Source: UBA1952 sp965246905 (GTDB lineage: Bacteria; Bacteroidota; Bacteroidia; Chitinophagales; Chitinophagaceae). Taken from it: 64,000 nt of DNA. The DNA lies in contig CBDFFZ010000003.1 in the NCBI GenBank assembly GCA_965246905.1, positions 62,001-126,000 on the forward strand, in the 5' to 3' direction. Both the position numbers and the translations under genes were made by a program. The notes beneath the pieces were generated by a model. It had not been told where the DNA came from and did not search any database. It saw only the letters and a program-made list of their open reading frames with translations. Below, one piece after another: positions 9,687 to 18,409 of this stretch (position 1 is its first letter; the number at the start of each line of letters is the position of its first letter).

Positions 9687-11753
9687 ATGGCAAGAGGAAA
9701 AAATAAGGACAAGCATAAGGAATATGCTGCTGATACACTGAAAGGAAAGCTGGAAGTAGTGCGCACAGGGATGGGTTTTGTAAAAGTGGAAGGTATGGAG
9801 CGCGATATTTTAATTCACCCCGAACGGCTCAATACAGCCCTCAGCGGCGATGAGGTGCGGGTGGAAGTAACAAAAGCAAGCAAGAGCGGAAGGCAGGAAG
9901 GGCGCATTACAGAGGTGATTTCAAGAAAGCAGACCGAGTTTAGCGGCAGGCTGGAGGTAAAGGAGCATTTCGCATTCCTGATACCGGATAAGCAGAATAT
10001 GCCGGTGGATATTTTTATACCGTTGCATCTGCTGCACGAGGGTAAAAATGGTGATAAAGCGATTGTAAAAATCGTAGAATGGACACCCAAGGCAAAGAAT
10101 CCGATTGGTGAGGTAACCAGCATCCTGACCAATGAAAGCGTGAATGAAGGCGCTATGCAAGGCATCCTGATAGATGCCGGGTTCCCCCTGCAATTTCCGG
10201 ATGATGTGCTGGAAGAAGCAGCCAGGTTTACCGATGCCATCGATAAGAGCGAAATAAAGCGCAGGAAGGATCTACGTGGATTGTTGACGATGACCATTGA
10301 CCCCGTGGATGCGAAGGATTTTGATGACGCACTTTCCTTTAAGATGCTTAAAGGCGGTGGCTATGAGATAGGTGTACACATTGCCGATGTAAGCCATTTT
10401 GTTGAGAAGGATTCGCCGCTGGATAAGGAAGCTTACCTGCGCGCCACGAGTGTGTATTTGCCCGACCGTGTTAACCCGATGCTGCCGGAGCACCTGAGCA
10501 ATCTCCTCTGCTCTCTGCGGCCCGATGAAGATAAATATGCCTTCTCGGCGATCTTTGAAATAAGCAAAACAGGTAAGGTAAAAGATTACTGGCTCGGCAA
10601 GACGATCATTCGCTCTCAGCGCCGTTTCAGCTATGAAGAGGTGCAGGAAATAATTGAAGGAGCAGACGGCGACCATAAGGAGGTGATTATTACGCTCAAT
10701 GAAATTGCCCGGAATCTGCGTGCAGCCCGCTTTAAGAAGGGAGCTATTAATTTCTCCTCACAGGAAGTGCGGTTTGAGCTGGATGAAACCGGAAAGCCAA
10801 TTGGCATTATCGTAAAGGAAAGCAAGGAGGCGCATCAGCTCATTGAAGAGTTTATGCTGCTGGCCAACCGCACCGTTGCTGCGTTTGTTGCAGAGAAGGA
10901 AGTAAAGGGAAAGCCTGTACCGTTCCCGTACAGAGTGCATGATGTGCCTGACGAGTCCAAGCTGGAGATCTTTGCAGCTTTTGCTTCGCGCTTTGGCTAT
11001 AAATTCAACATGAGCACGCCGGAAAATATTGCCATTTCTTTCAACGAAATGCTGAAAGGCGTACAGGGTAAGCCCGAGCAGCATGTACTGGAAAGCCTGG
11101 GCATCCGCACAATGGCTAAAGCCGTTTACACTACCGAAAATATTGGCCACTATGGATTAGGATTCGAGAACTATTGCCACTTCACCTCACCCATACGCCG
11201 CTACCCCGATGTACTCGTGCACCGGGTATTGCAGGAATGCTTAGATGGAGACATCAGGCCCGTAAAAAATATGGAGCAGCAATGCCGCCATTGCAGCGAT
11301 CAGGAGCGGAGTGCTATGGAGGCAGAGCGTAGCGCCAATAAGTACAAGCAGGTAGAATTTATGCAGGATTACATAGGTGAGGATTTCGATGCCGTGATCA
11401 GTGGCGTAGCGGCCTTTGGCTTCTGGGCAGAAACTGTAGCACATAAATGCGAGGGCATGATAAGCATGGTAGAGCTTTCGCAGTATGACGATTTTACTTT
11501 TATGGAAAGCGAGTATATGCTTGTTGGTCGCTACAACGGCATGAAGTTCCAGATTGGCGATAATGTAAAAGTAAAAGTGGCAAGCGCGAACCTTGAGAGA
11601 AAGCAGATCGACTTTGCGCTTGCAGAGCCGCCAAAACGTATGCCCAAGCGCGCAGAGGAAGGACAACCGCGGGAGAAGCGAAGCTCCGGCGATAGGCCGA
11701 AAGGCAAGCCGGGCAGACCTTCATCATCGGGCCGGAAGGAAAAAAAGCCTTAG
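9687..11753 (+). CDS. rnr: Ribonuclease R
   Basis: A 688-residue 3'-5' exoribonuclease that degrades structured RNA and takes part in RNA quality control. Start chosen at ATG 9687 (MARGKNKDKHKEYAAD); an upstream in-frame TTG at 9642 would place promoter-like DNA inside the gene. Order of domains: N-terminal cold-shock OB folds (VVRTGMGFVKVEG), the RNB catalytic domain with the Asp cluster in TIDPVDAKDFDDALSF, the RNB signature HFTSPIRRYPDVLVHR, a C-terminal S1 domain (ISGVAAFGFWAETV), and a Lys/Arg/Pro-rich tail. Length and domain order match the family. Confidence 0.96.
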   Translation: MARGKNKDKHKEYAADTLKGKLEVVRTGMGFVKVEGMERDILIHPERLNTALSGDEVRVEVTKASKSGRQEGRITEVISRKQTEFSGRLEVKEHFAFLIPDKQNMPVDIFIPLHLLHEGKNGDKAIVKIVEWTPKAKNPIGEVTSILTNESVNEGAMQGILIDAGFPLQFPDDVLEEAARFTDAIDKSEIKRRKDLRGLLTMTIDPVDAKDFDDALSFKMLKGGGYEIGVHIADVSHFVEKDSPLDKEAYLRATSVYLPDRVNPMLPEHLSNLLCSLRPDEDKYAFSAIFEISKTGKVKDYWLGKTIIRSQRRFSYEEVQEIIEGADGDHKEVIITLNEIARNLRAARFKKGAINFSSQEVRFELDETGKPIGIIVKESKEAHQLIEEFMLLANRTVAAFVAEKEVKGKPVPFPYRVHDVPDESKLEIFAAFASRFGYKFNMSTPENIAISFNEMLKGVQGKPEQHVLESLGIRTMAKAVYTTENIGHYGLGFENYCHFTSPIRRYPDVLVHRVLQECLDGDIRPVKNMEQQCRHCSDQERSAMEAERSANKYKQVEFMQDYIGEDFDAVISGVAAFGFWAETVAHKCEGMISMVELSQYDDFTFMESEYMLVGRYNGMKFQIGDNVKVKVASANLERKQIDFALAEPPKRMPKRAEEGQPREKRSSGDRPKGKPGRPSSSGRKEKKP

Positions 11754-11794
11754 ATCATTCTCCGCTCCCGCTACACAACGCACCTTACTAATAA

Positions 11795-12760
11795 ATGTTT
11801 TCCTTCCCAGAACTAACTGCGCAGTTTGAAGACCGGCTCGCCATGCAGACGATCTTCCCGCAGCATCCTGAAAGTTTATACAGTCCCTGCCGCTACTTGC
11901 TTACACTCGGTGGCAAGCGTGTGCGGCCGGTGCTGTGTCTCATGGGCGCAGAGCTTTTTGGAGATATACATCCTGATGCCTGGCATGCGGCAATGGCGGT
12001 GGAGCTCTTCCATAATTTTACCCTCATTCATGATGATATTATGGACAAGGCACCATTGCGGCGTGGGCAGTCCACGGTACACGAAAAATATGGTCTCACG
12101 GCGGGAATTCTCAGTGGGGATGTCTTATCTATTGCAGCATACAGCCAATTGCACAACATTTCACAGCATTTGCAGCCCGTACTCCGGTTGTTCAACAAAA
12201 CAGCTATCGAGGTTTGCGAAGGCCAGCAATTGGATATGGATTATGAACAGTCTGCCAACGTGAGCATTGCTGATTATATCCGGATGATAGAACTGAAGAC
12301 ATCCGTTTTGCTTGCCTGTAGCCTGAAGATGGGTGCGCTCATATCCGGAGCTATGGAAGGTAATGCGGACAAACTCTATGCTTTTGGCAGAAATCTCGGT
12401 ATTGCTTTCCAATTGCAGGATGATTATCTTGATGCCTTCGGCGATGCAGCAAAACTGGGCAAGCAGGCGGGAGGCGATATCAAAGCAAACAAGAAAACCT
12501 TCCTCCTGATCAAAGCGTTGGAGAACGGAGATGATCAGCAAAAGTCCGCACTCCATCGTTGGCTGGATGGTGATGATCCGGGAAAGGTTGCTGCTTTATG
12601 CACGCTGTTTGAAGATACAGGAGCAAAGGATGCCTGCCGTACCGCTGTGCAGGAATACTCGGCCAAAGCCTTTGCGGGGTTGGAAGAAATTGCTGTCATA
12701 AGTTCGCGTAAGGAGCCATTGAAAAACCTGGCCGAAGCCCTGCTGATGCGGGAATTCTAA
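11795..12760 (+). CDS. Short-chain polyprenyl diphosphate synthase
   Basis: A 321-residue all-helical isoprenoid synthase that condenses isopentenyl diphosphate with allylic diphosphates. Both Asp-rich motifs are intact: DDIMD at 80-84 (IHDDIMDKAPLRRG) and DDYLD at 209-213 (FQLQDDYLDAFGD), plus GGKRVRP near residue 40 for IPP binding. Phe75, five residues before the first motif, is a bulky aromatic of the kind that limits chain length in farnesyl/geranylgeranyl synthases, so a short product is more likely than octaprenyl (inference). It follows rnr by 41 bases on the same strand and may be cotranscribed with it. Confidence 0.93.
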   Translation: MFSFPELTAQFEDRLAMQTIFPQHPESLYSPCRYLLTLGGKRVRPVLCLMGAELFGDIHPDAWHAAMAVELFHNFTLIHDDIMDKAPLRRGQSTVHEKYGLTAGILSGDVLSIAAYSQLHNISQHLQPVLRLFNKTAIEVCEGQQLDMDYEQSANVSIADYIRMIELKTSVLLACSLKMGALISGAMEGNADKLYAFGRNLGIAFQLQDDYLDAFGDAAKLGKQAGGDIKANKKTFLLIKALENGDDQQKSALHRWLDGDDPGKVAALCTLFEDTGAKDACRTAVQEYSAKAFAGLEEIAVISSRKEPLKNLAEALLMREF

Positions 12761-12769
12761 AAAAAATAG

Positions 12770-12889
12770 GGCATTGTTAGCTTCGTGCAGGTTTTATGTT
12801 TCTCCGGCTTTAGCCAATAACCAGACCTCCTTAACCCCGTGGTTTAGCCCGGGGACAGAAGCCACAAACTATATGAAGCTAACAATGCC
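12770..12889. repeat. 120-bp element bounded by 15-bp perfect inverted repeats
   Basis: GGCATTGTTAGCTTC at 12770-12784 pairs perfectly with GAAGCTAACAATGCC at 12875-12889, extendable by three more pairs if G-U is allowed. The interior (about 90 bases) holds a second small hairpin, CCCCGTGGTTTAGCCCGGGG. It starts about nine bases after a stop codon. It could be a structured RNA 3' end, a small non-coding RNA, or a palindromic repeat element. No target-site duplication is evident. Confidence 0.5.
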
Positions 12890-12920
12890 AAAACTATAAA
12901 TCCAAAATCATAGATCAGCA

Positions 12921-13331
12921 ATGAATTACTGGCTCATAAAATCTGAACCCTTCAAATACAGCTGGGATCAGTTGGTACAGGATGGCCGTACGCACTGGGA
13001 TGGTGTGCGCAATTATACTGCGCGCAATAACCTGAAGGCCATGAAAAAAGGCGATAGGGTTTTCTTCTATCATAGCAATGAAGGAATGGAAATTGTAGGC
13101 ATTGCAGAAGTTGCCAAAGAGCATTACCAGGATCCGACAACCGATGATCCGGCGTGGGTTGTAGTGGATTTCAAACCTGTAAAGCCGCTGAAAAAACCAG
13201 TATCACTGGCTGCAATAAAGTTGGTTCCGGAGCTTGCTGGCATGGACCTGATCCGCCAGTCGCGGTTATCGGTTGGGGCTGTGAAGAAGGAAGAATTTGA
13301 TTTTATCCTGAAGATGAGTACAGGGAAATAA
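12921..13331 (+). CDS. EVE domain protein (PUA/YTH-like fold)
   Basis: A 136-residue protein that is a single EVE domain from end to end: NYWLIKSEP at the N-terminus, WDGVRNYTARNNLKAMKKGD, and VFFYHSNEGMEIVGIAEV are the conserved blocks. EVE domains belong to the PUA-like fold and are thought to read modified bases in nucleic acids; human THYN1 is a relative. The gene is convergent with the fatty acid hydroxylase gene, 63 bases away. Family assignment is firm, the biological substrate is not known from sequence. Confidence 0.93.
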   Translation: MNYWLIKSEPFKYSWDQLVQDGRTHWDGVRNYTARNNLKAMKKGDRVFFYHSNEGMEIVGIAEVAKEHYQDPTTDDPAWVVVDFKPVKPLKKPVSLAAIKLVPELAGMDLIRQSRLSVGAVKKEEFDFILKMSTGK

Positions 13332-13394
13332 ACGCTAAGCCTGCGCAACGAAGAAATATTCTTACAGGGTTTACGCGTTGGCATCGGCCGAAAA

Positions 13395-14294
13395 TCAGTG
13401 TTTCACCCGCTTGGCCCACCAATCCCGCTGTAATTTTTTGCTGGTAGCTGCAAAGCTGTCGTGCCTCCAGCCGGGAGGCAGCAGCAGGTATTTCACCTTA
13501 TTCTTAAAAGAGATATCCTGGCGCATATCATCGCGCAGCGCTTTCCATTCATGCGTTACAATGGACACAGGATGGTGTGGCTGTTCCAGCGATTTGGTAA
13601 GTCCGTATCGCGGCGCCTCATCGGCAAGTTCCTCGGTAAAAGTGCCAAACATCCGGTCCCAGATAATGAGCACCATACCCATGTTCTTGTCTAAGTAGGG
13701 AATGTTGCTTGCGTGGTGTACGCGGTGGTGCGAAGGTGTTACAAGGAAATATTCGATCCAGCGGGGCAGCTTTTTAATGGCTTGTGTATGCACGATAATT
13801 CCGTAGGTCTGCGTGATGGCATACATGAAAAATATATCCAGCGGGGAGAAGCCGAGCAGTGCCAGCGGGATAAAATAAATATAGCGGTAAAAGGGCATCA
13901 GCACCGAAGAGCGGAAGCCGGTTGTAAGGTTAAATTCTTCCGAGGAATGATGCGTTACGTGAACCGCCCAGAAAAAACGCACATGGTGATCCACAAAATG
14001 CTCCGTCCAGAAAAGCAGATCCTCGCATAAAAAAAGTGCGAGCCAGTACACTACGGGGTGCAGGTGCAGCGGCAGGCGGTAGTGATAAAAAAACAAGAGC
14101 ACCAAAAGCGCAATTCCCCGCAGCAGCAGGTCAACACCAGCATTAAGGAGCGTAATATATATGTTCATCAGGGTCTCCTTCCAGCTATAGAACTTCCATT
14201 CATGCACATGGCTCAGCAGCAGCTCCAGCGGTATCAATACCGCATAAATCGGGATCTGTAGTAGCAGAAGAATATGCTTGTGGAGTTCGTTCAT
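13395..14294 (-). CDS. Sterol desaturase / fatty acid hydroxylase superfamily membrane protein
   Basis: A 299-residue integral membrane di-iron oxygenase. Hydrophobic helices fill the first third (LLLLQIPIYAVLIPLELL; LLLRGIALLVLLFFYHY). The His clusters that bind iron are present: HFVDHH, then HVTHHSSEEFN, then SHHRVHHASN. Members hydroxylate or desaturate lipid chains or sterol-like lipids; in Bacteroidota they are candidates for modifying fatty acids or carotenoid/hopanoid-type lipids, which cannot be decided here. The ATG is at 14294; downstream lies frr on the same strand, 68 bases upstream in transcription order. Confidence 0.88.
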   Translation of the reverse strand: MNELHKHILLLLQIPIYAVLIPLELLLSHVHEWKFYSWKETLMNIYITLLNAGVDLLLRGIALLVLLFFYHYRLPLHLHPVVYWLALFLCEDLLFWTEHFVDHHVRFFWAVHVTHHSSEEFNLTTGFRSSVLMPFYRYIYFIPLALLGFSPLDIFFMYAITQTYGIIVHTQAIKKLPRWIEYFLVTPSHHRVHHASNIPYLDKNMGMVLIIWDRMFGTFTEELADEAPRYGLTKSLEQPHHPVSIVTHEWKALRDDMRQDISFKNKVKYLLLPPGWRHDSFAATSKKLQRDWWAKRVKH

Positions 14295-14362
14295 AGCGCG
14301 GAGATCCTTGGTTCATACATCAGCGCCGGCAGTCTTCAAAAAGCAGGTTGGCGCCAATACAG

Positions 14363-14926
14363 TTAGATCGTCATGATGTCCTTTTCCTTTTCCTTCAGAT
14401 GCACATCCGTAAGTACAATAAACTTATCGGTAATTCCCTGGATGCGCGCCTCGCCATCCTTCGCAATATCCTCGCTGAGGCCATCTTTCAGCAATTTTTT
14501 TACCTGCTCAATCAGGTCGCGGCGTATGGCACGTACAGCAATCTTGGCCAGCTCACCCTCACCATTCACCCGTTTTACCAATTCGCGGCGGCGCTCCTCG
14601 GTAAGTGGCGGCAGGAACAGGCGGATGTATGTGCCATCGTTCTGCGGGTTGAGCCCGATATTAGCGGCAATAATCGCCTTTTCAATTGGCTGCATCATAT
14701 TCTTTTCCCAGGGCTGAAGCGCAATAGTGCGCGCATCCGGAATGGTTACATTGGCTACCTGGTGTAGTGGTGTCGGGTTGCCGTAATACTCAACAAAAAT
14801 GCCGTCCACAATCTGCGGGTTCGCCTTGCCTGCCCGTATTTTCAGCAGCTCTGTTTCCAGGTGGCTGATCGCCTTCTTCATCAGCACATCAGTTTCGCTG
14901 ATTATCTTATCAAGAGCCTCGCTCAT
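14363..14926 (-). CDS. frr: Ribosome recycling factor
   Basis: A 187-residue protein that splits the 70S ribosome with EF-G after termination. Start at ATG 14926 (MSEALDKIISETDVLMKKAI) gives the family length of about 185 residues; a longer in-frame TTG start at 15034 would run through the promoter. Conserved blocks include LETELLKIRAGKANPQIVDG, IPDARTIALQPWEK and NDGTYIRLFLPPLTEERR. The long helices at both ends and the central beta domain fit the family. A good promoter lies 24-57 bases upstream. Confidence 0.97.
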   Translation of the reverse strand: MSEALDKIISETDVLMKKAISHLETELLKIRAGKANPQIVDGIFVEYYGNPTPLHQVANVTIPDARTIALQPWEKNMMQPIEKAIIAANIGLNPQNDGTYIRLFLPPLTEERRRELVKRVNGEGELAKIAVRAIRRDLIEQVKKLLKDGLSEDIAKDGEARIQGITDKFIVLTDVHLKEKEKDIMTI

Positions 14927-14949
14927 TTTAGTCGTGTTTTTAGCAGGCG

Positions 14950-14983
14950 CAAAGTTAAAAGATCCTGTTGTAACACCGGCAAA
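14950..14983 (-). promoter_or_regulatory. Promoter of frr
   Basis: On the minus strand, TAACTTTG (14957-14950) matches the Bacteroidota -7 consensus TAnnTTTG, and TTTG (14983-14980) lies 22 bases upstream, within the usual 17-23 spacing. The start codon follows 23 bases after the -7 box. Confidence 0.7.
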
Positions 14984-15171
14984 AAACACAATGCAGCTTT
15001 GGGCGCACCCTTCGGGCCGGGCTATCCGTTCCAATCTTTTTTTCCTGAAGGGGCAAAAAAAGGATTTCCACTACTATCCCTTGCGCGGGCTCATTCGCAG
15101 GGAAACCTTCGCTTTGAGCGAAGCCTTCCCTCTCCCTCACCAATCTTACCTTTACAAACAATCCCCCCAAA

Positions 15172-16284
15172 TTGTCCGATCCTGCTCAGAATAATCCGCC
15201 GCAACGCAAGATCATCCATATTGATATGGATGCCTTCTACGCATCGGTAGAGCAGCGCGATTTTCCCGAATACCAGTGCAAACCACTTGTAGTAGGCGGG
15301 CTGCCCGAAGGCCGGGGCGGGGTAGTGGCTACGGCATCTTATGAAGCGCGCGTGTTTGGCATTCGCTCGGCCATGCCTTCAAAGCAGGCTTTGGGCCTGT
15401 GCCCGCACGCGCTGTTCGTAAAGCCCAGATTTGCTGCCTACAAAGAAGTTTCCAACCACATCCGCGAAATATTCTCCCGTTATACAGACCTGATAGAGCC
15501 GCTATCTTTGGATGAAGCCTATCTTGACGTAACACAAGATAAGCAGGGCATCGGCTCCGCCATTCTTATAGCGAAAGCCATAAAAAGCGCCATCAGCGAA
15601 GAGCTGCACCTTACAGCCTCAGCGGGCGTTTCCGTAAATAAATTTGTAGCCAAGATAGCTTCCGATATGGATAAGCCCAACGGCCTCACCTTCATCGGCC
15701 CATCTGCCGTTACGGCTTTTGTGGAAGCATTGCCTGTAGGCAAATTTCACGGCGTAGGAAAGGTAACGGCAGCCAAAATGATTGCGATGGGCTTACACAC
15801 AGGTGCAGATATAAAGCAGCGTACGGAAGAAGACTTGGTAAGCCATTTCGGCAAAGCCGGCCACTTTTATTACCGCATCGTAAGAGGTATCGATGATCGT
15901 GAGGTGCGCCCCCACCGCGAAACAAAATCCATGGGCGCCGAGGATACTTTTCCTTATGATCTTATAACGTTGGAAGACTGTAGCGTAGAGCTTGCAAAAA
16001 TTACGCAGACCGTAGTGGAACGCCTGGCACGAAAAGAGCTCAAAGGCCGTACCATAACGCTAAAGGTCAAGTACAGCGATTTCCGGCAGATAACGCGCAA
16101 CAAATCATTCCTGCATCCTGTAGCCGATTACGAAACCATACTCGATACCGCTGTTCAATTGCTGGCGGCTACCGGCCCGGAAGGCAGCAAGATCAGGCTG
16201 TTGGGCATTTCGCTTTCTAATTTTGGTGAGGCGCTACCTGCTATGCATCGCTCAGAAACATCTGCGCAGCTAAAGCTTTTTTAG
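15172..16284 (+). CDS. dinB: DNA polymerase IV (Y-family translesion polymerase)
   Basis: A 370-residue error-prone polymerase that copies damaged templates. The palm motifs are intact: IHIDMDAFYASVEQ near residue 16 and LSLDEAYLDV near 110 supply the metal-binding acids; the little finger follows. The last five residues, QLKLF (366-370), form a canonical beta-clamp binding motif. The start appears to be TTG at 15172: no in-frame ATG lies upstream, and the first internal ATG (in MDAFYASVE) would delete catalytic residues. A -7-like box TACCTTTA sits at 15147-15154. The next 530 bases are non-coding. Confidence 0.94.
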   Translation: MSDPAQNNPPQRKIIHIDMDAFYASVEQRDFPEYQCKPLVVGGLPEGRGGVVATASYEARVFGIRSAMPSKQALGLCPHALFVKPRFAAYKEVSNHIREIFSRYTDLIEPLSLDEAYLDVTQDKQGIGSAILIAKAIKSAISEELHLTASAGVSVNKFVAKIASDMDKPNGLTFIGPSAVTAFVEALPVGKFHGVGKVTAAKMIAMGLHTGADIKQRTEEDLVSHFGKAGHFYYRIVRGIDDREVRPHRETKSMGAEDTFPYDLITLEDCSVELAKITQTVVERLARKELKGRTITLKVKYSDFRQITRNKSFLHPVADYETILDTAVQLLAATGPEGSKIRLLGISLSNFGEALPAMHRSETSAQLKLF

Positions 16285-16315
16285 TCAGCTTGCGGATGAG
16301 GAAGATCAGCAGGCA

Positions 16316-16531
16316 TCAATCCATACTTGAAATAACTACAGCCAGGCGTGCGCGCCTGTCGCAATGCCTCGTTTTAATCACCTTCAAAATATAGGCCAGC
16401 AGCAGGATCAGCATCTCCGTATGGTATTGAATAATTGGCTGCGCAAATACGCGCTCATGAATTTGCGGATTATTGGTGGCAATGCCAAATGTGAAGGCAG
16501 GAATAACAGGCGCTAAACAGCGTTGCGCACA
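16316..16531 (-). pseudogene. Possible gene relic without a start codon
   Basis: A stop-free frame of about 70 codons on the minus strand, ending at TGA 16316, reads AQRCLAPVIPAFTFGIATNN... and contains a hydrophobic stretch MLILLLAYILKVI. The codon pattern looks gene-like, but there is no ATG near its beginning, and its upstream end abuts the repeat element at 16541. It may be the tail of a decayed membrane protein gene or chance; I assign no function. Confidence 0.25.
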
Positions 16532-16540
16532 GTCTTATCC

Positions 16541-16696
16541 CAGGACTGTTATATTCTGATGTTGAAACCATAGGCATGTACAGCGCCTTGTCACCCTGTA
16601 AGGGTCTTGCAACCCTTTTTGGTATGAAAAACAGGTCGCCGGGAGATGCTTACAGCATGACAAGTCGCTTTTTATGGCAGAACGCAACAGCCCTAA
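16541..16696. mobile_element. Non-autonomous inverted-repeat element (MITE-like), copy D
   Basis: 156 bp with imperfect terminal inverted repeats related to CAGGGCTGTTGCATGCT (left CAGGACTGTTATATTCT; right AGAACGCAACAGCCCTA). Nested inside is a second inverted pair, AGCGCCTTGTCA ... TGACAAGTCGCT, extended by CTGTAAG/CTTACAG. Flanking 9-mers GTCTTATCC (16532-16540) and GCCTTATCC (16697-16705) match 8 of 9 and look like a target-site duplication. The core of about 93 bp is roughly 90% identical to the reverse complement of the core of the element at 55834-55987. It has no coding capacity and no transposase is nearby. Confidence 0.75.
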
Positions 16697-16764
16697 GCCT
16701 TATCCGGCTTACAACAGAATATTTTCTGAAGTCACAGAGCAGCCCTGGCCCCCATAATTGGGGA

Positions 16765-16795
16765 TTGCCGGGCATTGACCCCGATTCTACTTTTG
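16765..16795 (+). promoter_or_regulatory. Promoter of the kelch-repeat gene
   Basis: TTG (16765-16767), 20 bases, then TACTTTTG (16788-16795), a full match to the Bacteroidota TTG / TAnnTTTG consensus. The ATG lies 22 bases downstream of the -7 box. Confidence 0.8.
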
Positions 16796-16817
16796 GGCCA
16801 TACAAAACCCAAACACT

Positions 16818-18116
16818 ATGAAAACACTATTAACCCTCCTCACCGCACTCTTATTCTGCGGCACAGTTTCTGCGCAAACATTCACACCTAAAGCAGCCTT
16901 CCCGGGGCGGGGGCGTTGGGCCTGCTATAGCTTTATGCTGGGAAACAAACTTTACACAGGCGGTGGCCTCGACACCACCACCACTTATGGCGATCTCTAT
17001 GCCTACGATGCCGCCACCAACACCTGGACCCATAAAACTAACCCGCCCTTTCCTGCGCGTGCCGGTGCAGTGGCAGTGGTTATTGCCGGGAAGGCTTATG
17101 TAGGGTTTGGCAGGGATTCAACATTTGGCTCCGGCGGTCGTATCTATGGCCCCGGGTATTCCCTGAAAGACTGGTGGCAGTATAATGATGCTACAGACAC
17201 CTGGATTCAGAAAGCATCGCTTCCCGCAGAAGCCCGGCATAATCCTTCGCTTATTTCCTGGAATGGAAAAGGATATTTGTTAGGAGGCAATAATTATCAG
17301 GATTCCAGCTTGGCACACCCTTACATTTATCATTCGCTGAAGGAGGTATGGGAGTATAATCCTGCTACAAATGCATGGGTAAGGCAGCCCGACTTTCCGG
17401 GAATGGCGCGCAGCAGATCTTTTGCGCAGGTGATTGGGGATACGCTGTTTTACGGGCTTGGCCAGGAAGATTCGCTGGGCTTGTATCACGGCGATAATTT
17501 CCGCTACAATCTTGTGGCAAGAACATGGTCGGCAATGCCCGCCGTTCCCGCGCCTGCGGGTGAGCCTGCAATAGATGGCTGGTCACACTTTTCAGTGGCT
17601 TACGGGAAAAAAGTGGTTCTCATGAATATTGACCTCACGGTATCTCCCGGCAATGATTTTGAGCTGATCTATGTGTTTAATACCGCCACCAATAGCTGGA
17701 CGCTTTACCCCGCAGGTAATATACCTGGCTTCCGGGCAATGCCTATCGATGCGCAATCGGGCAGTAAGGCTTATGTAGGGCTCGGCTGGAACTATAATAC
17801 GGATACCTACCCAACCGATCTTTGGGAGATGAATCTTTCCACATTCCTCTTTATAGTAGAAAAGAGCAGCCCTGATCTGGAGAAAATTTTTGTCGGTTCA
17901 GGCGGTCATACTATTTATACAAATATTCCGGCAGGACTTTTAAATGGTAGTGCAGTGCTGCTAAAGCTTTACAGCATCGATGGCAAAGAACTCGCCGCTT
18001 ACCCATTAACGGAAAAGAACGCTATAGATGCATCCTGCTTCCCTGCAGGCGCATATAGCTATACAGTTAATGTACGGGGGAACGTGGCAAAAGCGGGAAG
18101 CGTGGTTATTTATTGA
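16818..18116 (+). CDS. Secreted kelch-repeat protein, probable T9SS cargo
   Basis: A 432-residue protein with signal peptide (residues 1-19, ending VSAQ) and a kelch beta-propeller: repeated GG/W motifs such as NKLYTGGGLD, YDAATNTWTHKTNPP, AGKAYVGFGRD, YNPATNAWVRQPDFP and FNTATNSWTLYP, about five blades. The last 75 residues (from about 350) form a small beta domain (VLLKLYSIDGKELAAYPL ... GAYSYTVNV) like a type A T9SS sorting domain, so the protein is probably exported through the outer membrane. A strong promoter precedes it. The ligand is unknown; kelch propellers usually bind protein or glycan. Confidence 0.85.
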   Translation: MKTLLTLLTALLFCGTVSAQTFTPKAAFPGRGRWACYSFMLGNKLYTGGGLDTTTTYGDLYAYDAATNTWTHKTNPPFPARAGAVAVVIAGKAYVGFGRDSTFGSGGRIYGPGYSLKDWWQYNDATDTWIQKASLPAEARHNPSLISWNGKGYLLGGNNYQDSSLAHPYIYHSLKEVWEYNPATNAWVRQPDFPGMARSRSFAQVIGDTLFYGLGQEDSLGLYHGDNFRYNLVARTWSAMPAVPAPAGEPAIDGWSHFSVAYGKKVVLMNIDLTVSPGNDFELIYVFNTATNSWTLYPAGNIPGFRAMPIDAQSGSKAYVGLGWNYNTDTYPTDLWEMNLSTFLFIVEKSSPDLEKIFVGSGGHTIYTNIPAGLLNGSAVLLKLYSIDGKELAAYPLTEKNAIDASCFPAGAYSYTVNVRGNVAKAGSVVIY

Positions 18117-18256
18117 GCAGGAAGGAATTGCCTGTTCCGGTTATAGCTTATTTAATATTCAGGTGCAGAAACGGCTTGCAGCAGGATGCTTCCTTGCGTT
18201 GTGGAGGATTTCCCCCTGCTATGCGCGGACAGATTCGTCACTACGCAATGAAGCTA

Positions 18257-18402
18257 AGAAGCCGTTTGAGTTATTAAAAAAGGGATTCAGTTGATATATA
18301 GCTCGCCCAAACTTTGTCATTCCTTAGGAATGACAAAGCCGCTGAATAGCAATGTCGCTGAGTATTAGAAGCTTCACCTAACCAATAACTCAAACAGCTT
18401 CT
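18257..18402. repeat. Inverted-repeat element A next to the 21-bp array
   Basis: GAAGCCGTTTGAGTTATT (18258-18275) and AATAACTCAAACAGCTTC (18384-18401) are inverted copies with one mismatch in 18. Between them, at about 18313-18341, lies a hairpin with arms CTTTGTCATTCCT / AGGAATGACAAAG, whose outer bases match the hairpins of elements at 20825 and 55393. Its terminal repeats differ from the other family members apart from a GCnGTT core, and no target-site duplication is seen. It ends 7 bases before the repeat array. Bases 18117-18256 show nothing I can assign. Confidence 0.6.
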
Positions 18403-18409
18403 AAATAAT

